Of a stretch of 64,000 nucleotides of DNA, positions 8,871 to 16,702 are shown one piece after another. The stretch spans positions 124,001-188,000 of the forward strand of contig NZ_AEPB01000001.1 in NCBI RefSeq assembly GCF_000189395.1, read 5' to 3'. This DNA is from Planococcus donghaensis MPA1U2. Lineage in GTDB: Bacteria > Bacillota > Bacilli > Bacillales_A > Planococcaceae. Position numbers and translations under genes: made by a program. Numbering within the stretch: position 1 is the first letter of the stretch; every line of letters starts with the position of its first letter. Below the pieces are notes generated by a model that made no database searches, was not told the DNA's origin, and saw nothing but the letters and a program-made list of their open reading frames with translations.

Positions 8871-8910
8871 TTCCAAATCCTCCTTTGCAATATTTAATGT
8901 ATTTTTCATT

Positions 8911-8929
8911 GATAATGATTATCATTTTC
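8911..8929. promoter_or_regulatory. Fur box
   Basis: GATAATGATTATCATTTTC matches the Fur consensus GATAATGATTATCATTATC in 18 of 19 positions. It sits between the siderophore operon (minus) and the ferredoxin-NADP reductase gene (plus), so ferric uptake regulator could repress both in iron-replete cells. Confidence 0.93.
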
Positions 8930-9003
8930 AGTACAATACACACTATAAGACTAATTTTTAAGCTTGTCAATACAGAATCTGATAGGACAGGAGTGAGGTA
9001 TAG

Positions 9004-10053
9004 ATGGGGAAAAGTGTGCTTTTTGATGTAACAATTATCGGTGGGGGACCTGCAGGTTTGTACTCTGCGTTCTATAGTGGCTTACGAGAAATGAAAACAA
9101 AGATTATTGAATTTCAACCGCAATTGGGTGGAAAGATTCATGTTTATCCAGAAAAAATGATTTGGGATGTTGGAGGACAGCCTCCGATGCAAGGTGCTAA
9201 ATTGATTGATCAGCTAGTAGCACAAGGACTGACATTTCAGCCAGAAGTGGTATTGAATGAAAAAATAGAAGCGATTGCCAAAAACGAAGAGGGACTTTTT
9301 GAATTGAAAGGTTCTTCAGGAGAGGTGCATTTGTCGAAAACAGTTATTGTGGCAGTAGGAGGCGGTATTTTGAACCCTCAAAAGCTACAAATCGAAGGAG
9401 CAGAACGTTTTGAAGTATCCAATTTAAATTACACCGTAAAATCTTTAGAACGCTTTAAAAACAAAACCGTGCTCATCTCTGGAGGAGGCAACTCAGCAAT
9501 CGATTGGGCGAACGAGCTCGAGCCTATTGCTAAGCAAGTGTACATTACGTACCGTAAACCAGAACTCGCAGGGCACGAAGCACAAGTAACGCAGTTGATG
9601 AACGGATCAGCAATTTGCTGTTTGGAGACCAACATTACGCGCCTGATTGCATCGGACGACCGGGATGCTATTGAATTTGTTGAGCTAACTCATCAAGGAA
9701 CAGGAGAAACTCAAATTCTCTCCATTGATGAAATGATCATCAATCATGGCTATGAACGAGATATTAGTTTGCTAGGTAACAGTCCTTTAAACATCGACAT
9801 CGCCGACGACTATTACATTGCAGGAACACCAAGCAGTGAATCTTCTGTTGAAGGTCTGTTTGCAGCCGGTGATATTTTACAGCACGAGGCGAAACTGAAT
9901 TTAATTGCGGGAACATTCCAAGATGCTGCTAACGCCGTCAATAAAGCCAAACAGTGGATTCAGCCAGACGCGCGTAAAGTTGCCATGGTGTCTTCGCACA
10001 ACGAAGTGTTTAAAAAGCGTAACAAAGAGTTGGTCAAACAACTGTTTGTGTGA
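9004..10053 (+). CDS. Ferredoxin-NADP(+) reductase, thioredoxin-reductase-like type (YcgT/YumC)
   Basis: 349 residues. N-terminal FAD motif IIGGGPAGLYSAFYSGLR (about 10-27), the NADP-binding motif VLISGGGNSAIDWA (about 155-168), and a C-terminal GLFAAGDI near 285. It lacks the CxxC of thioredoxin reductase, as expected for the YumC/YcgT FNR2 family, which passes electrons between NADPH and ferredoxin or flavodoxin. Placement next to a Fur box and siderophore operon mirrors the iron-regulated YcgT paralogue of Bacillus, suggesting a role in reductive iron release (inference). Confidence 0.9.
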   Translation: MGKSVLFDVTIIGGGPAGLYSAFYSGLREMKTKIIEFQPQLGGKIHVYPEKMIWDVGGQPPMQGAKLIDQLVAQGLTFQPEVVLNEKIEAIAKNEEGLFELKGSSGEVHLSKTVIVAVGGGILNPQKLQIEGAERFEVSNLNYTVKSLERFKNKTVLISGGGNSAIDWANELEPIAKQVYITYRKPELAGHEAQVTQLMNGSAICCLETNITRLIASDDRDAIEFVELTHQGTGETQILSIDEMIINHGYERDISLLGNSPLNIDIADDYYIAGTPSSESSVEGLFAAGDILQHEAKLNLIAGTFQDAANAVNKAKQWIQPDARKVAMVSSHNEVFKKRNKELVKQLFV

Positions 10054-10139
10054 GAGAAAGGTACATCCATTTAAAATCTTTAAACGCACCTTTATTTGTA
10101 AAAAATGTATGGTAAAGTGTGGTAAAAGGGGGATGTGCC

Positions 10140-10250
10140 ATGGGGTGGATGATCATAATAGTCATAGCGTATTTGCCAATTTTTTATCGAATTCATAAAC
10201 GCCTAAATTTTCTTGAGAGTGAAGTAGCTAGGTTGAAAAAAGAGCAGTAA
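10140..10250 (+). CDS. Small single-pass membrane protein (36 aa)
   Basis: A short ORF with a strong purine-rich RBS (AAAAGGGGG) eight bases before the ATG. The product has an N-terminal hydrophobic helix (WMIIIVIAYLPIFY, about 3-16) followed by a basic and heptad-like tail (RIHKRLNFLESEVARLKKEQ), so an N-anchored coiled-coil peptide is likely. A terminator follows directly at 10259. Layout resembles the 54-residue protein at 22881. Family not recognised; function unknown. Confidence 0.65.
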   Translation: MGWMIIIVIAYLPIFYRIHKRLNFLESEVARLKKEQ

Positions 10251-10258
10251 AATAGGAA

Positions 10259-10290
10259 AACGCCTAACCTAAAGGTTAAGCGTTTTTTTG
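10259..10290 (+). terminator. Terminator after small membrane protein gene
   Basis: AACGCCTAACC-TAAA-GGTTAAGCGTT stem followed by T7; also serves the convergent MFS gene. Confidence 0.85.
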
Positions 10291-10298
10291 CGGAGCAG

Positions 10299-11498
10299 TT
10301 ATTTATAACCCAACGCAACTGCATTTGCGCGTTCTTTTTTGCCATGTAATACATAATAAAGAATAGAAGTAGCAAGTACAACAAAGCCTAAAATTCCATA
10401 AAGTGAAGAATAACCGATTAGTGGAATGATAAAACCAAGCAGGTAAGGTCCAAAACCTAATCCTGCATCCATCGCGATGAAAAATGTCGATGTCGCAAGT
10501 CCCATTCGGTGAGTCGGCGTTAACTTTATGGCTACAGCTTGAGTCGTCGACTGCATATTGCCGAATCCAAATCCAATTAATGCGCCTGCGACCAATAAGC
10601 CGGCACTACTGCTAGATACATTCAACAAAAACAATCCTGCTGCAAAAAGCACAAATGCTGGGTACATAATAAAGTTGGCGCCTTTTAAATCCATCAGTCG
10701 TCCTGTAAATGGACGAGATAGTAAAATGGCAATTGCATAAACCAAGAAAAAGTAACTAGCAGCTTGCACAAGGTTTTCTTCATTTGCATAAAAGTTAATA
10801 AACGACAGAACACTCGAATAACAAAGTGCGACAACTAAACAAATAATGGCGATGGGCACGGCTTTGGGCTCAATAAATCCTGAGACCTTGAACCCTTTCG
10901 TAACGTGAGTTGTCGGAGGTGCTTCTACTGGCGGTACATAGACTAACAAAGAGACGATTAAGCTGACTACACCAAGAACTAAACAAACAGTAAAGATCAT
11001 TTCATAACTGCTGTACTGACTCAACATCAAGCCAATAAACGGGCCAAAAGCTGCTGCCAAAGTCGAACTCATACTAAAATAGCCGATGCCTTCACCTTTA
11101 CGGGTCATGGGGATAATTTGCGCCACAATGGTTCCTGCAGCAGTGCTGGCCATCCCTAAAGTCATGCCATGAAGAAAACGATTAGCCATTAAAAACGGCA
11201 GTCCCAAATTCAAGAAGTAGAAAAACGTCGTTAACGTAAATAAGGTCGTACCAACGATCATCGTTCTTTTACGACCTATTTTATCAATGCTACGGCCGAT
11301 GAAAATTCGGCCAGTTAAGGCGCCTAAGATGAATATTCCTGTAACCAATCCGGCTTCACTTGTTGAAGCGCCGTATTCTGTTACTGCGTAAACGGCGATG
11401 GTCACCATTAGCAAGTAAAAAATGAGGACCAAAAAGAAATTTACCAATGAAGTCAGGATAAAATCTCTTGTCCATAAAGCAGGTTTAAATTTGTTCAT
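10299..11498 (-). CDS. Major facilitator superfamily transporter
   Basis: 399 residues, about twelve hydrophobic segments. The MFS motif A is clear between TM2 and TM3 (GRSIDKIGRKRT, about 68-79), with a related GRLMDLKG in the second half. Sequence style is that of small-molecule efflux or sugar-type MFS proteins of Bacillales (YfkF-like); substrate cannot be assigned. ATG preceded by AAGGAG. Monocistronic; a terminator separates it from the upstream heme oxygenase gene. Confidence 0.88.
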   Translation of the reverse strand: MNKFKPALWTRDFILTSLVNFFLVLIFYLLMVTIAVYAVTEYGASTSEAGLVTGIFILGALTGRIFIGRSIDKIGRKRTMIVGTTLFTLTTFFYFLNLGLPFLMANRFLHGMTLGMASTAAGTIVAQIIPMTRKGEGIGYFSMSSTLAAAFGPFIGLMLSQYSSYEMIFTVCLVLGVVSLIVSLLVYVPPVEAPPTTHVTKGFKVSGFIEPKAVPIAIICLVVALCYSSVLSFINFYANEENLVQAASYFFLVYAIAILLSRPFTGRLMDLKGANFIMYPAFVLFAAGLFLLNVSSSSAGLLVAGALIGFGFGNMQSTTQAVAIKLTPTHRMGLATSTFFIAMDAGLGFGPYLLGFIIPLIGYSSLYGILGFVVLATSILYYVLHGKKERANAVALGYK

Positions 11499-11549
11499 AA
11501 TGAGAGGCTCCTTGTTAAGAGATAATAATCAGATGGTACGAAAAATCAA

Positions 11550-11588
11550 AAATAAACAGACAGCCCAAACTAGGCCATCTGCTTATTT
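11550..11588 (-). terminator. Terminator after heme oxygenase gene
   Basis: Inverted repeat AAATAAACAGACAGCCC...GGCCATCTGCTTATTT with flanking T/A tracts, directly after the minus-strand stop codon region. Confidence 0.75.
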
Positions 11589-11591
11589 CAC

Positions 11592-11936
11592 TTAGTTTGA
11601 AGTTGTGGCTTCAACCAGGCCGACAACTTTTGTAATGACGAGCTCGCTGCCGAGCATCGGTGATTCTTTTTTTGGTTCATTGCTGTCGCCACTAGGTTCA
11701 GGGCGTTTGTGAGCTTGTTTAAACGCATCACTTGTTTTCCATGCTTCAAAATTTTCGAGCGTTTCCCAATACATATTAACGTTTAGCTCATCGTATTCAG
11801 CCAAATTTTGCGTGATCGCGACTTCGACTTTGATAAAGCCTTCCATTTGTTGCAGCGGGCCTGGACGTGAAAAGTTAGGAGCCATTTTTTCTGCAAATCC
11901 AGGTTTCATTTTAATGCGGTTCGATACGATATACAT
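11592..11936 (-). CDS. IsdG-family heme-degrading monooxygenase
   Basis: 114 residues with the ABM-fold features of IsdG/IsdI/HmoA: N-terminal MYIVSNRIKMKPG, then YWETLENFEAWKTSDAFKQAHKRP. The catalytic triad of this family (Asn, Trp, His) is present at N6, W66 and H76, the same numbers as in IsdI. Such enzymes open cytosolic heme oxidatively and release iron. It fits the nearby iron-acquisition genes, although no clear Fur box was seen directly upstream. The C-terminal tail after residue 80 is somewhat longer than in IsdG. Confidence 0.9.
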   Translation of the reverse strand: MYIVSNRIKMKPGFAEKMAPNFSRPGPLQQMEGFIKVEVAITQNLAEYDELNVNMYWETLENFEAWKTSDAFKQAHKRPEPSGDSNEPKKESPMLGSELVITKVVGLVEATTSN

Positions 11937-12023
11937 GAAAGAGCTCTCCTTTTTGTTTGTATTTAAAGTACTAACTATTGCTTACTTTATCACATTCATC
12001 GAACGAACTAGTTGCGCCAACGA

Positions 12024-12617
12024 TCAAAAACTTTTACTATTTTCCAAATGCACCGTGCAATTATATAATGAACAGTCCCATTTGTTTTCAGCGTTCGTCA
12101 AAATCGTAATGGATGTATTATCTAAAGACTTTTTTGTGAATTTTTCAGGCAATAGTTTTTTTAACGTCAAACCAATCAATCCCCCGTGACTCACAAGCAA
12201 CGCACGTTGTCCTTTGAAATTGACTAACACATCTTCAACAGAAGAAATGCCTCTTTCTGCTGCATCGTCCAAATCTTCCATGTCTAAGTCGAGAGTTCGC
12301 CAATCGGTTCCCCATTTTTCAATGCGTTCTTGCTCAGTCGTGCCTTCGATTTTACCCCCGCTTCTCTCGCGAAGTCGTACATCAAAATGACTTACTGGTA
12401 AATTGAGTTTCTTGCCAATAATTTCAGCTGTTTCTTTTGCTCGAGCCAAGTCGCTTGAGATGATTAAGTCCCATTCGTCTTCTTGAGCTAAGCGTTCTGC
12501 GAGTGCTTCTGCCTGCTGTTGTCCTATATCATTAAGTGAAACGTCCGCAGACCCTTGCGCGATGCCTTGTATATTCCAATCCGTGATGCCGTGTCGTACA
12601 AATCCGATTGTGGTCAT
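12024..12617 (-). CDS. Histidine phosphatase / phosphoglycerate mutase-family protein
   Basis: 197 residues with the RHG nucleophile motif at the N-terminus (IGFVRHGITDWN), the acid donor region RLRERSGG, and the second catalytic His in LLVSHGGLIG near 160. This is the branch of phosphatases active on small phosphoesters (PhoE/CobC-like), not glycolytic mutase. Start set at 12617: the upstream in-frame ATG at 12626 abuts AAGGAG, whereas 12617 is nine bases away. Confidence 0.88.
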   Translation of the reverse strand: MTTIGFVRHGITDWNIQGIAQGSADVSLNDIGQQQAEALAERLAQEDEWDLIISSDLARAKETAEIIGKKLNLPVSHFDVRLRERSGGKIEGTTEQERIEKWGTDWRTLDLDMEDLDDAAERGISSVEDVLVNFKGQRALLVSHGGLIGLTLKKLLPEKFTKKSLDNTSITILTNAENKWDCSLYNCTVHLENSKSF

Positions 12618-12739
12618 GAAAGCCATCTCCTTTGCTATACTTCTTTAAAGGATAACGGAAACCGAAAGAGCAGACAAATGTTAACAAAAGCTAAAGCGAA
12701 TTACGCTTAGTTACCAATTTTAAGTAGGGAGGATAACTA

Positions 12740-13294
12740 ATGAAAAAAGTAGCTTACGATAGTTATTATGAAGAAGAAAACTATTTTGGAAATCCCTATC
12801 CAGGTCTTGTAGCATTTTTTACAAATATCGAAATAAGAGGAACGGTTTTGGATTTAGGCTGTGGGCAAGGTCGGGATGCCTTACCATTAGGCAATCTAGG
12901 TTATAAAGTAATCGGCGTCGATCACTCGAGTGTTGGTATTGAACAACTAAATCAACAAGCAAAACTTCAAAAGTTACCGGTAGAAGGACGTGTTGGAAAT
13001 GTTTGCGATTATCCGATTTCAGCAGAAATTGATATTGTGTTACTAGATTCCATGCTGCATTTTTATAAAAATGACTTGGCTAAAGAAACGCAGTTTGTGG
13101 AGAAAATACTAACAGAGTTAAAGGGTGGGGGCATCTTTGTAAACTGTCTCCTTAAGGGGCAACAACGCGAAGATACATTAAAACATATCATTGAAAAGTC
13201 ACCATTTGAATGGGACATTTTGCTAGATGATTATACTGAATACAAAGAAGCGAATGCTGAGTTTCATTTGTTTGCGATTAAAAAAAGAAGTTAA
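12740..13294 (+). CDS. Class I SAM-dependent methyltransferase
   Basis: 184 residues. Motif I VLDLGCGQGRDALPLGNLGYKVIGVDHS (about 36-63) binds S-adenosylmethionine, and IDIVLLDSMLHF matches motif II. Resembles the TehB/YjhP type of small methyltransferase. Substrate unknown. Stand-alone gene with RBS GGGAGG and a bidirectional terminator behind it. Confidence 0.85.
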   Translation: MKKVAYDSYYEEENYFGNPYPGLVAFFTNIEIRGTVLDLGCGQGRDALPLGNLGYKVIGVDHSSVGIEQLNQQAKLQKLPVEGRVGNVCDYPISAEIDIVLLDSMLHFYKNDLAKETQFVEKILTELKGGGIFVNCLLKGQQREDTLKHIIEKSPFEWDILLDDYTEYKEANAEFHLFAIKKRS

Positions 13295-13300
13295 AGTCAC

Positions 13301-13350
13301 AATTAAAACCCCTTAAGACGAGCAATTGCTCATTTTAAGGGGTTTTAATT
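13301..13350. terminator. Bidirectional terminator
   Basis: AATTAAAACCCCTTAA...TTAAGGGGTTTTAATT around GACGAGCAATTGCTCA; lies between convergent methyltransferase and symporter genes. Confidence 0.9.
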
Positions 13351-13351
13351 G

Positions 13352-14575
13352 TTAAGCTGTTTGTCGTTTCTTTTCGTTTTTATCAATGAGGGTAGTGCCG
13401 ACTAAGTCTCCTGTAACGTTAAGCCCTGTGGCACCCATGCCGACTAATGCATCAATAGCAGTCAGCAATGCGACCGCTTCGATCGGTAAGCCTAATTGAA
13501 CAAATACCGTTGCAATCATCACAATACCAGCACCCGGTACACCTGCAGTGCCCACTGATGCAAGTGTTCCGATAAGAACAACCATCAGCATTTCAGAAAT
13601 ACTTAACGGGTCTCCAACGAGATTGGCTGCGAAAACCGCTGAAACGGCAATCCGAATGGCTGCGCCGTCCATATTGATCGTGGCACCGAGCGGCAAACTA
13701 AAACCATATAAACTTTTGGATAGCCCTAAATTCTTCGCAGCATTCAAGGTTAATGGCAATGTACCCGAGCTACTTTGAGTGACAAATGCCGTTAACATTG
13801 GCGTACGAGCTTGTTTGAAGAAATCCAATGGGTTTATTTTGAATACCAATAGGAGCACTACATACAACACAATTTGCACAATCAGTGCGACGTATAATAC
13901 TAAGACCATCTCACCTAATGAAAAGAGGGTATCTAAGCCTTGATTTCCTACTGTTTTTGCCATAATCGCAAAAATACCAATTGGCACATATTGAAGAACG
14001 GCTTTTAAGACGAGCAAAGTCATTTCATTTAGCGCATTTACGGTTTTATATAAATGCTCGCCCAAACTTGCCAGTTCAGCGGAATTACGCATGTAAGACA
14101 AGGCGATACCGAAGGCAAAAGCGATAAAAATAATGCCGAGTAAATTGAGTTCAGTAAACGCTGTAAAAATATTAGAAGGGACAATGTTCAACAGCACACT
14201 GATGATGCCTGGGTTTTCCGGTACATCAAAAGTTTCGTTGCCTTGCAATTGCATCCCCATACCGGGTTTTAATAAGCTAGCTACTGTAAGCCCCACAATA
14301 ATCGCAAACGCAGAACTCAACGTGTAATAGATAAACACTTTTCCACCCATTCGTCCCAGATCGCCAATAGATGATTGATTAATTCCGACCATCATGGTGA
14401 ATAAGATTAAAGGAACGATTAAGAAGGTTAATAATTTCAGCAATAAGTCGCCTAGAGGTGCCAAAACAGCTGCTTGCTCTCCGAATATTAACCCAACGGC
14501 AACGCCGAGTATAAGTGCAATCGTAATTTTTAAAATCAATGAAGCATTTAAATACTTCGCCCAGATGGTTTTCAT
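13352..14575 (-). CDS. Dicarboxylate/amino acid:cation symporter (DAACS family)
   Basis: 407 residues. Family hallmarks are the serine-rich hairpin SSSGTLPLTLNAAKN (about 265-280), NMDGAA (about 300-305) and the second hairpin segment GVPGAGIVM. These match GltP/GltT/DctP transporters, which import glutamate, aspartate or C4-dicarboxylates with H+ or Na+ as homotrimers. Weak GAGAGG RBS precedes the ATG. Monocistronic. Confidence 0.92.
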   Translation of the reverse strand: MKTIWAKYLNASLILKITIALILGVAVGLIFGEQAAVLAPLGDLLLKLLTFLIVPLILFTMMVGINQSSIGDLGRMGGKVFIYYTLSSAFAIIVGLTVASLLKPGMGMQLQGNETFDVPENPGIISVLLNIVPSNIFTAFTELNLLGIIFIAFAFGIALSYMRNSAELASLGEHLYKTVNALNEMTLLVLKAVLQYVPIGIFAIMAKTVGNQGLDTLFSLGEMVLVLYVALIVQIVLYVVLLLVFKINPLDFFKQARTPMLTAFVTQSSSGTLPLTLNAAKNLGLSKSLYGFSLPLGATINMDGAAIRIAVSAVFAANLVGDPLSISEMLMVVLIGTLASVGTAGVPGAGIVMIATVFVQLGLPIEAVALLTAIDALVGMGATGLNVTGDLVGTTLIDKNEKKRQTA

Positions 14576-14690
14576 AACGTACCTCTCATTTCTACAAAAG
14601 TTAAATCCCTATAAAGTCTATCGGAATTCATCTTATTAATTTATATCAAGGGGGTAGGAGTGTCAATGCATCTGCTTGTTTATATAAAAA

Positions 14691-14720
14691 AACCCGTTCC
14701 TGAAGAGAAAGGAACGGGTT
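14691..14720 (-). terminator. Terminator of RpiR regulator gene
   Basis: AACCCGTTCC-TGAAGAGAAA-GGAACGGGTT, with T-rich sequence on the minus-strand exit side. Confidence 0.85.
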
Positions 14721-14727
14721 ATTAGTG

Positions 14728-15579
14728 TTATAGACGTCTGTGCGACATTGCTTCGCGCATATCTTGGAGTGCTTTTTTTCCATCATCGCCACGAAGAATC
14801 ATTAAATTGGTATAAAGAGCGTCGATTAAACTCAATTGAGCAATTCGTGAAGAAAGAGCTTCTGAACGGAAGTCTGTTTCTTCGGAAACGGTATAAAGAG
14901 CAATATCCGCTTCTTTAGACAACGGCGATTTAGCGAAATTAGTCACAGAGATAATGGTTACACCTTTTTCTTTCAATACACGGAGCACATCGAGTACATC
15001 AGTTGTTGAACCTGAATGGGAAATGACAATTGCCACATCATCGGATTGAAGCTGAGAAGCGGCCATAAGTTGCATGTGGGAGTCTAAATTCATTGAAACG
15101 TGAAGACCTAAACGAACAAACTTATGGTATCCATCCATCGCGACCATCGCCGATCCGCCATTGCCGTAAAAATCGATTTTTCGAGCGTTCATTAATTTTT
15201 GAATCGCTTGTTCCATCGCTTCATCATCGACAATTTGCAAAGTATCTTCCAAAGTTTTGATGTTGGAGCGGAAAACTTTTTCCGTAACCGCATTAATGCT
15301 GTCGCCTTCTTCGATTTTTTCATGAATGTCTTTTAAAGGGGCGACAACTTCGGCAGCAAGTGAAATTTTAAAAGCTTGGAATCCTTTAAAGCCAATGCGT
15401 TGGCAAAAGCGAAAAACAGTAGATTCGGCAAGTCCTAATTCATCCGCAATTTGATTGATCGTCAAATGAATAATATTCTTTGGGTCATTTAATACATAAT
15501 CGGCAATCTTTTTTTCTTTTTCACTAAAATGGCGGTAACTACCGCGTATGGCAGCCAGCGCAAATTGCTGTTGTTTCAT
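14728..15579 (-). CDS. MurR/RpiR-family transcriptional regulator of gluconate genes
   Basis: 283 residues: N-terminal HTH_6 domain (about 1-77, with LGLAESTVFRFCQRIGFKGFQAFKISLA as recognition region) and a C-terminal SIS sugar-phosphate-binding domain (about 125-260; IDFYGNGGSAMVAMDG, VIISHSGSTTDVLDVL). It is divergent from gnd-gntP-gntK, so it likely senses 6-phosphogluconate or a related sugar phosphate and controls that operon. In B. subtilis the gnt operon is instead regulated by a GntR-family protein. Confidence 0.9.
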   Translation of the reverse strand: MKQQQFALAAIRGSYRHFSEKEKKIADYVLNDPKNIIHLTINQIADELGLAESTVFRFCQRIGFKGFQAFKISLAAEVVAPLKDIHEKIEEGDSINAVTEKVFRSNIKTLEDTLQIVDDEAMEQAIQKLMNARKIDFYGNGGSAMVAMDGYHKFVRLGLHVSMNLDSHMQLMAASQLQSDDVAIVISHSGSTTDVLDVLRVLKEKGVTIISVTNFAKSPLSKEADIALYTVSEETDFRSEALSSRIAQLSLIDALYTNLMILRGDDGKKALQDMREAMSHRRL

Positions 15580-15630
15580 GATCCGCGCCTCATTTCTTTA
15601 AATAATATCTGTCTATTATAGAATAACATG

Positions 15631-15658
15631 TTGCGTACGGAAAAATATTTGATACAAT
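15631..15658 (+). promoter_or_regulatory. Predicted sigma-A promoter of gluconate operon
   Basis: TTGCGT (15631-15636), 16-base spacer, TACAAT (15653-15658). A short palindrome TCTATTATAGA at about 15612-15622 is a candidate site for the RpiR-type regulator. Transcription from here would begin after the ATG at 15657, supporting the downstream start of gnd. Confidence 0.6.
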
Positions 15659-15704
15659 GAATTCAATAAAGAAAAATATTCTTTTTCAAAGAGGAGGATT
15701 TTTA

Positions 15705-16589
15705 ATGGAAATTGGAATTATCGGTTTAGGGAAAATGGGATTAAACTTAGCACTTAATTTAATCGATCATAACCACAAAGTCGTCGGCTATGACAGTCAT
15801 GCAGTAATCGAAGAGAGCAATTTTAACCAAGTTTCTTCTATTGAAGCCATGGTGAAAGAACTAAAAGCCCCGCGTACGCTTTGGTTAATGGTACCAGCTG
15901 GAGAAATTACAGAATCTGTTATTCAAGGATTGATCCCGCTACTCGAAGAAGGAGATTCAATTATTGATGGTGGAAACTCCAACTACAAAGACACTGTACG
16001 TCGTGCAGCAAACTTAAAAGAGCACGGAATATTCTTCTTTGATTGTGGAACAAGTGGCGGAACAGAAGGCGCGCGTCACGGAATTTGTTCAATGATTGGT
16101 GGCGATGCTGAGAAATTCAAAACAATCGAACCACTCTTGAAAGACATTTCTGTACAAGATGGATATTTATATACCGGTGAAGCTGGAAGCGGTCATTTCT
16201 TGAAAATGATTCATAACGGAATCGAATACGGCATGATGCAATCTATTGCAGAAGGCTTTGACATCCTTAACAAAAGTCCATTTGGGTATGACTTTGAAAA
16301 AGTGGCTGACGTTTGGAATAACGGCTCTATTATCAGTTCGTACTTAATGGAGATGACCAAAAATGCATTTTCAAAAGACGCTAAACTAGAAGGCATCAAA
16401 GGGGTGATGAACTCTTCTGGAGAAGGCAAGTGGACAGTAGAAACAGCGCTAGATTTGAACGTTCCGGCGCCGGTCATTACCTTGTCGCTGATGATGCGCT
16501 ATCGTTCGTTAGAAGAAGACACATTCGCAGGAAAAGTCGTCGCAGCTCAGCGCAACGAATTTGGCGGTCATGCAGTAGAGAAAAAGTAA
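15705..16589 (+). CDS. gnd: 6-phosphogluconate dehydrogenase, NAD(+)-dependent, decarboxylating (short type)
   Basis: 294 residues. N-terminal Rossmann motif GIIGLGKMGLNLALNL, substrate-binding segment DGGNSNYKDT and DCGTSGGTEGARHG (about 115-130), catalytic Lys region GSGHFLKMIHNGIEYGMM (about 165-180). This is the short YqeC/GndA type rather than the 468-residue GntZ. It converts 6-phosphogluconate to ribulose 5-phosphate. Start chosen at 15705, which has AGAGGAGG at ideal spacing; an upstream in-frame ATG at 15657 precedes the predicted transcription start. Confidence 0.92.
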   Translation: MEIGIIGLGKMGLNLALNLIDHNHKVVGYDSHAVIEESNFNQVSSIEAMVKELKAPRTLWLMVPAGEITESVIQGLIPLLEEGDSIIDGGNSNYKDTVRRAANLKEHGIFFFDCGTSGGTEGARHGICSMIGGDAEKFKTIEPLLKDISVQDGYLYTGEAGSGHFLKMIHNGIEYGMMQSIAEGFDILNKSPFGYDFEKVADVWNNGSIISSYLMEMTKNAFSKDAKLEGIKGVMNSSGEGKWTVETALDLNVPAPVITLSLMMRYRSLEEDTFAGKVVAAQRNEFGGHAVEKK

Positions 16590-16616
16590 GTGAATTTAGT
16601 TTGAAAATATGAAGAA

Positions 16617-16643
16617 GTCGCAACCAGTGTTGCTGGTTGCGAC
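16617..16643 (+). other. Perfect intercistronic hairpin without T-run
   Basis: GTCGCAACCAG-TGTTG-CTGGTTGCGAC, an 11-bp perfect stem between gnd and gntP. No U-tract follows, so it is more likely an mRNA processing or stability element than a full terminator. Confidence 0.7.
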
Positions 16644-16702
16644 ATATCCAAATGAAACAAGATCAACTATAAATGTATTGCACACAACAAGGGGGAAAAA
16701 AT

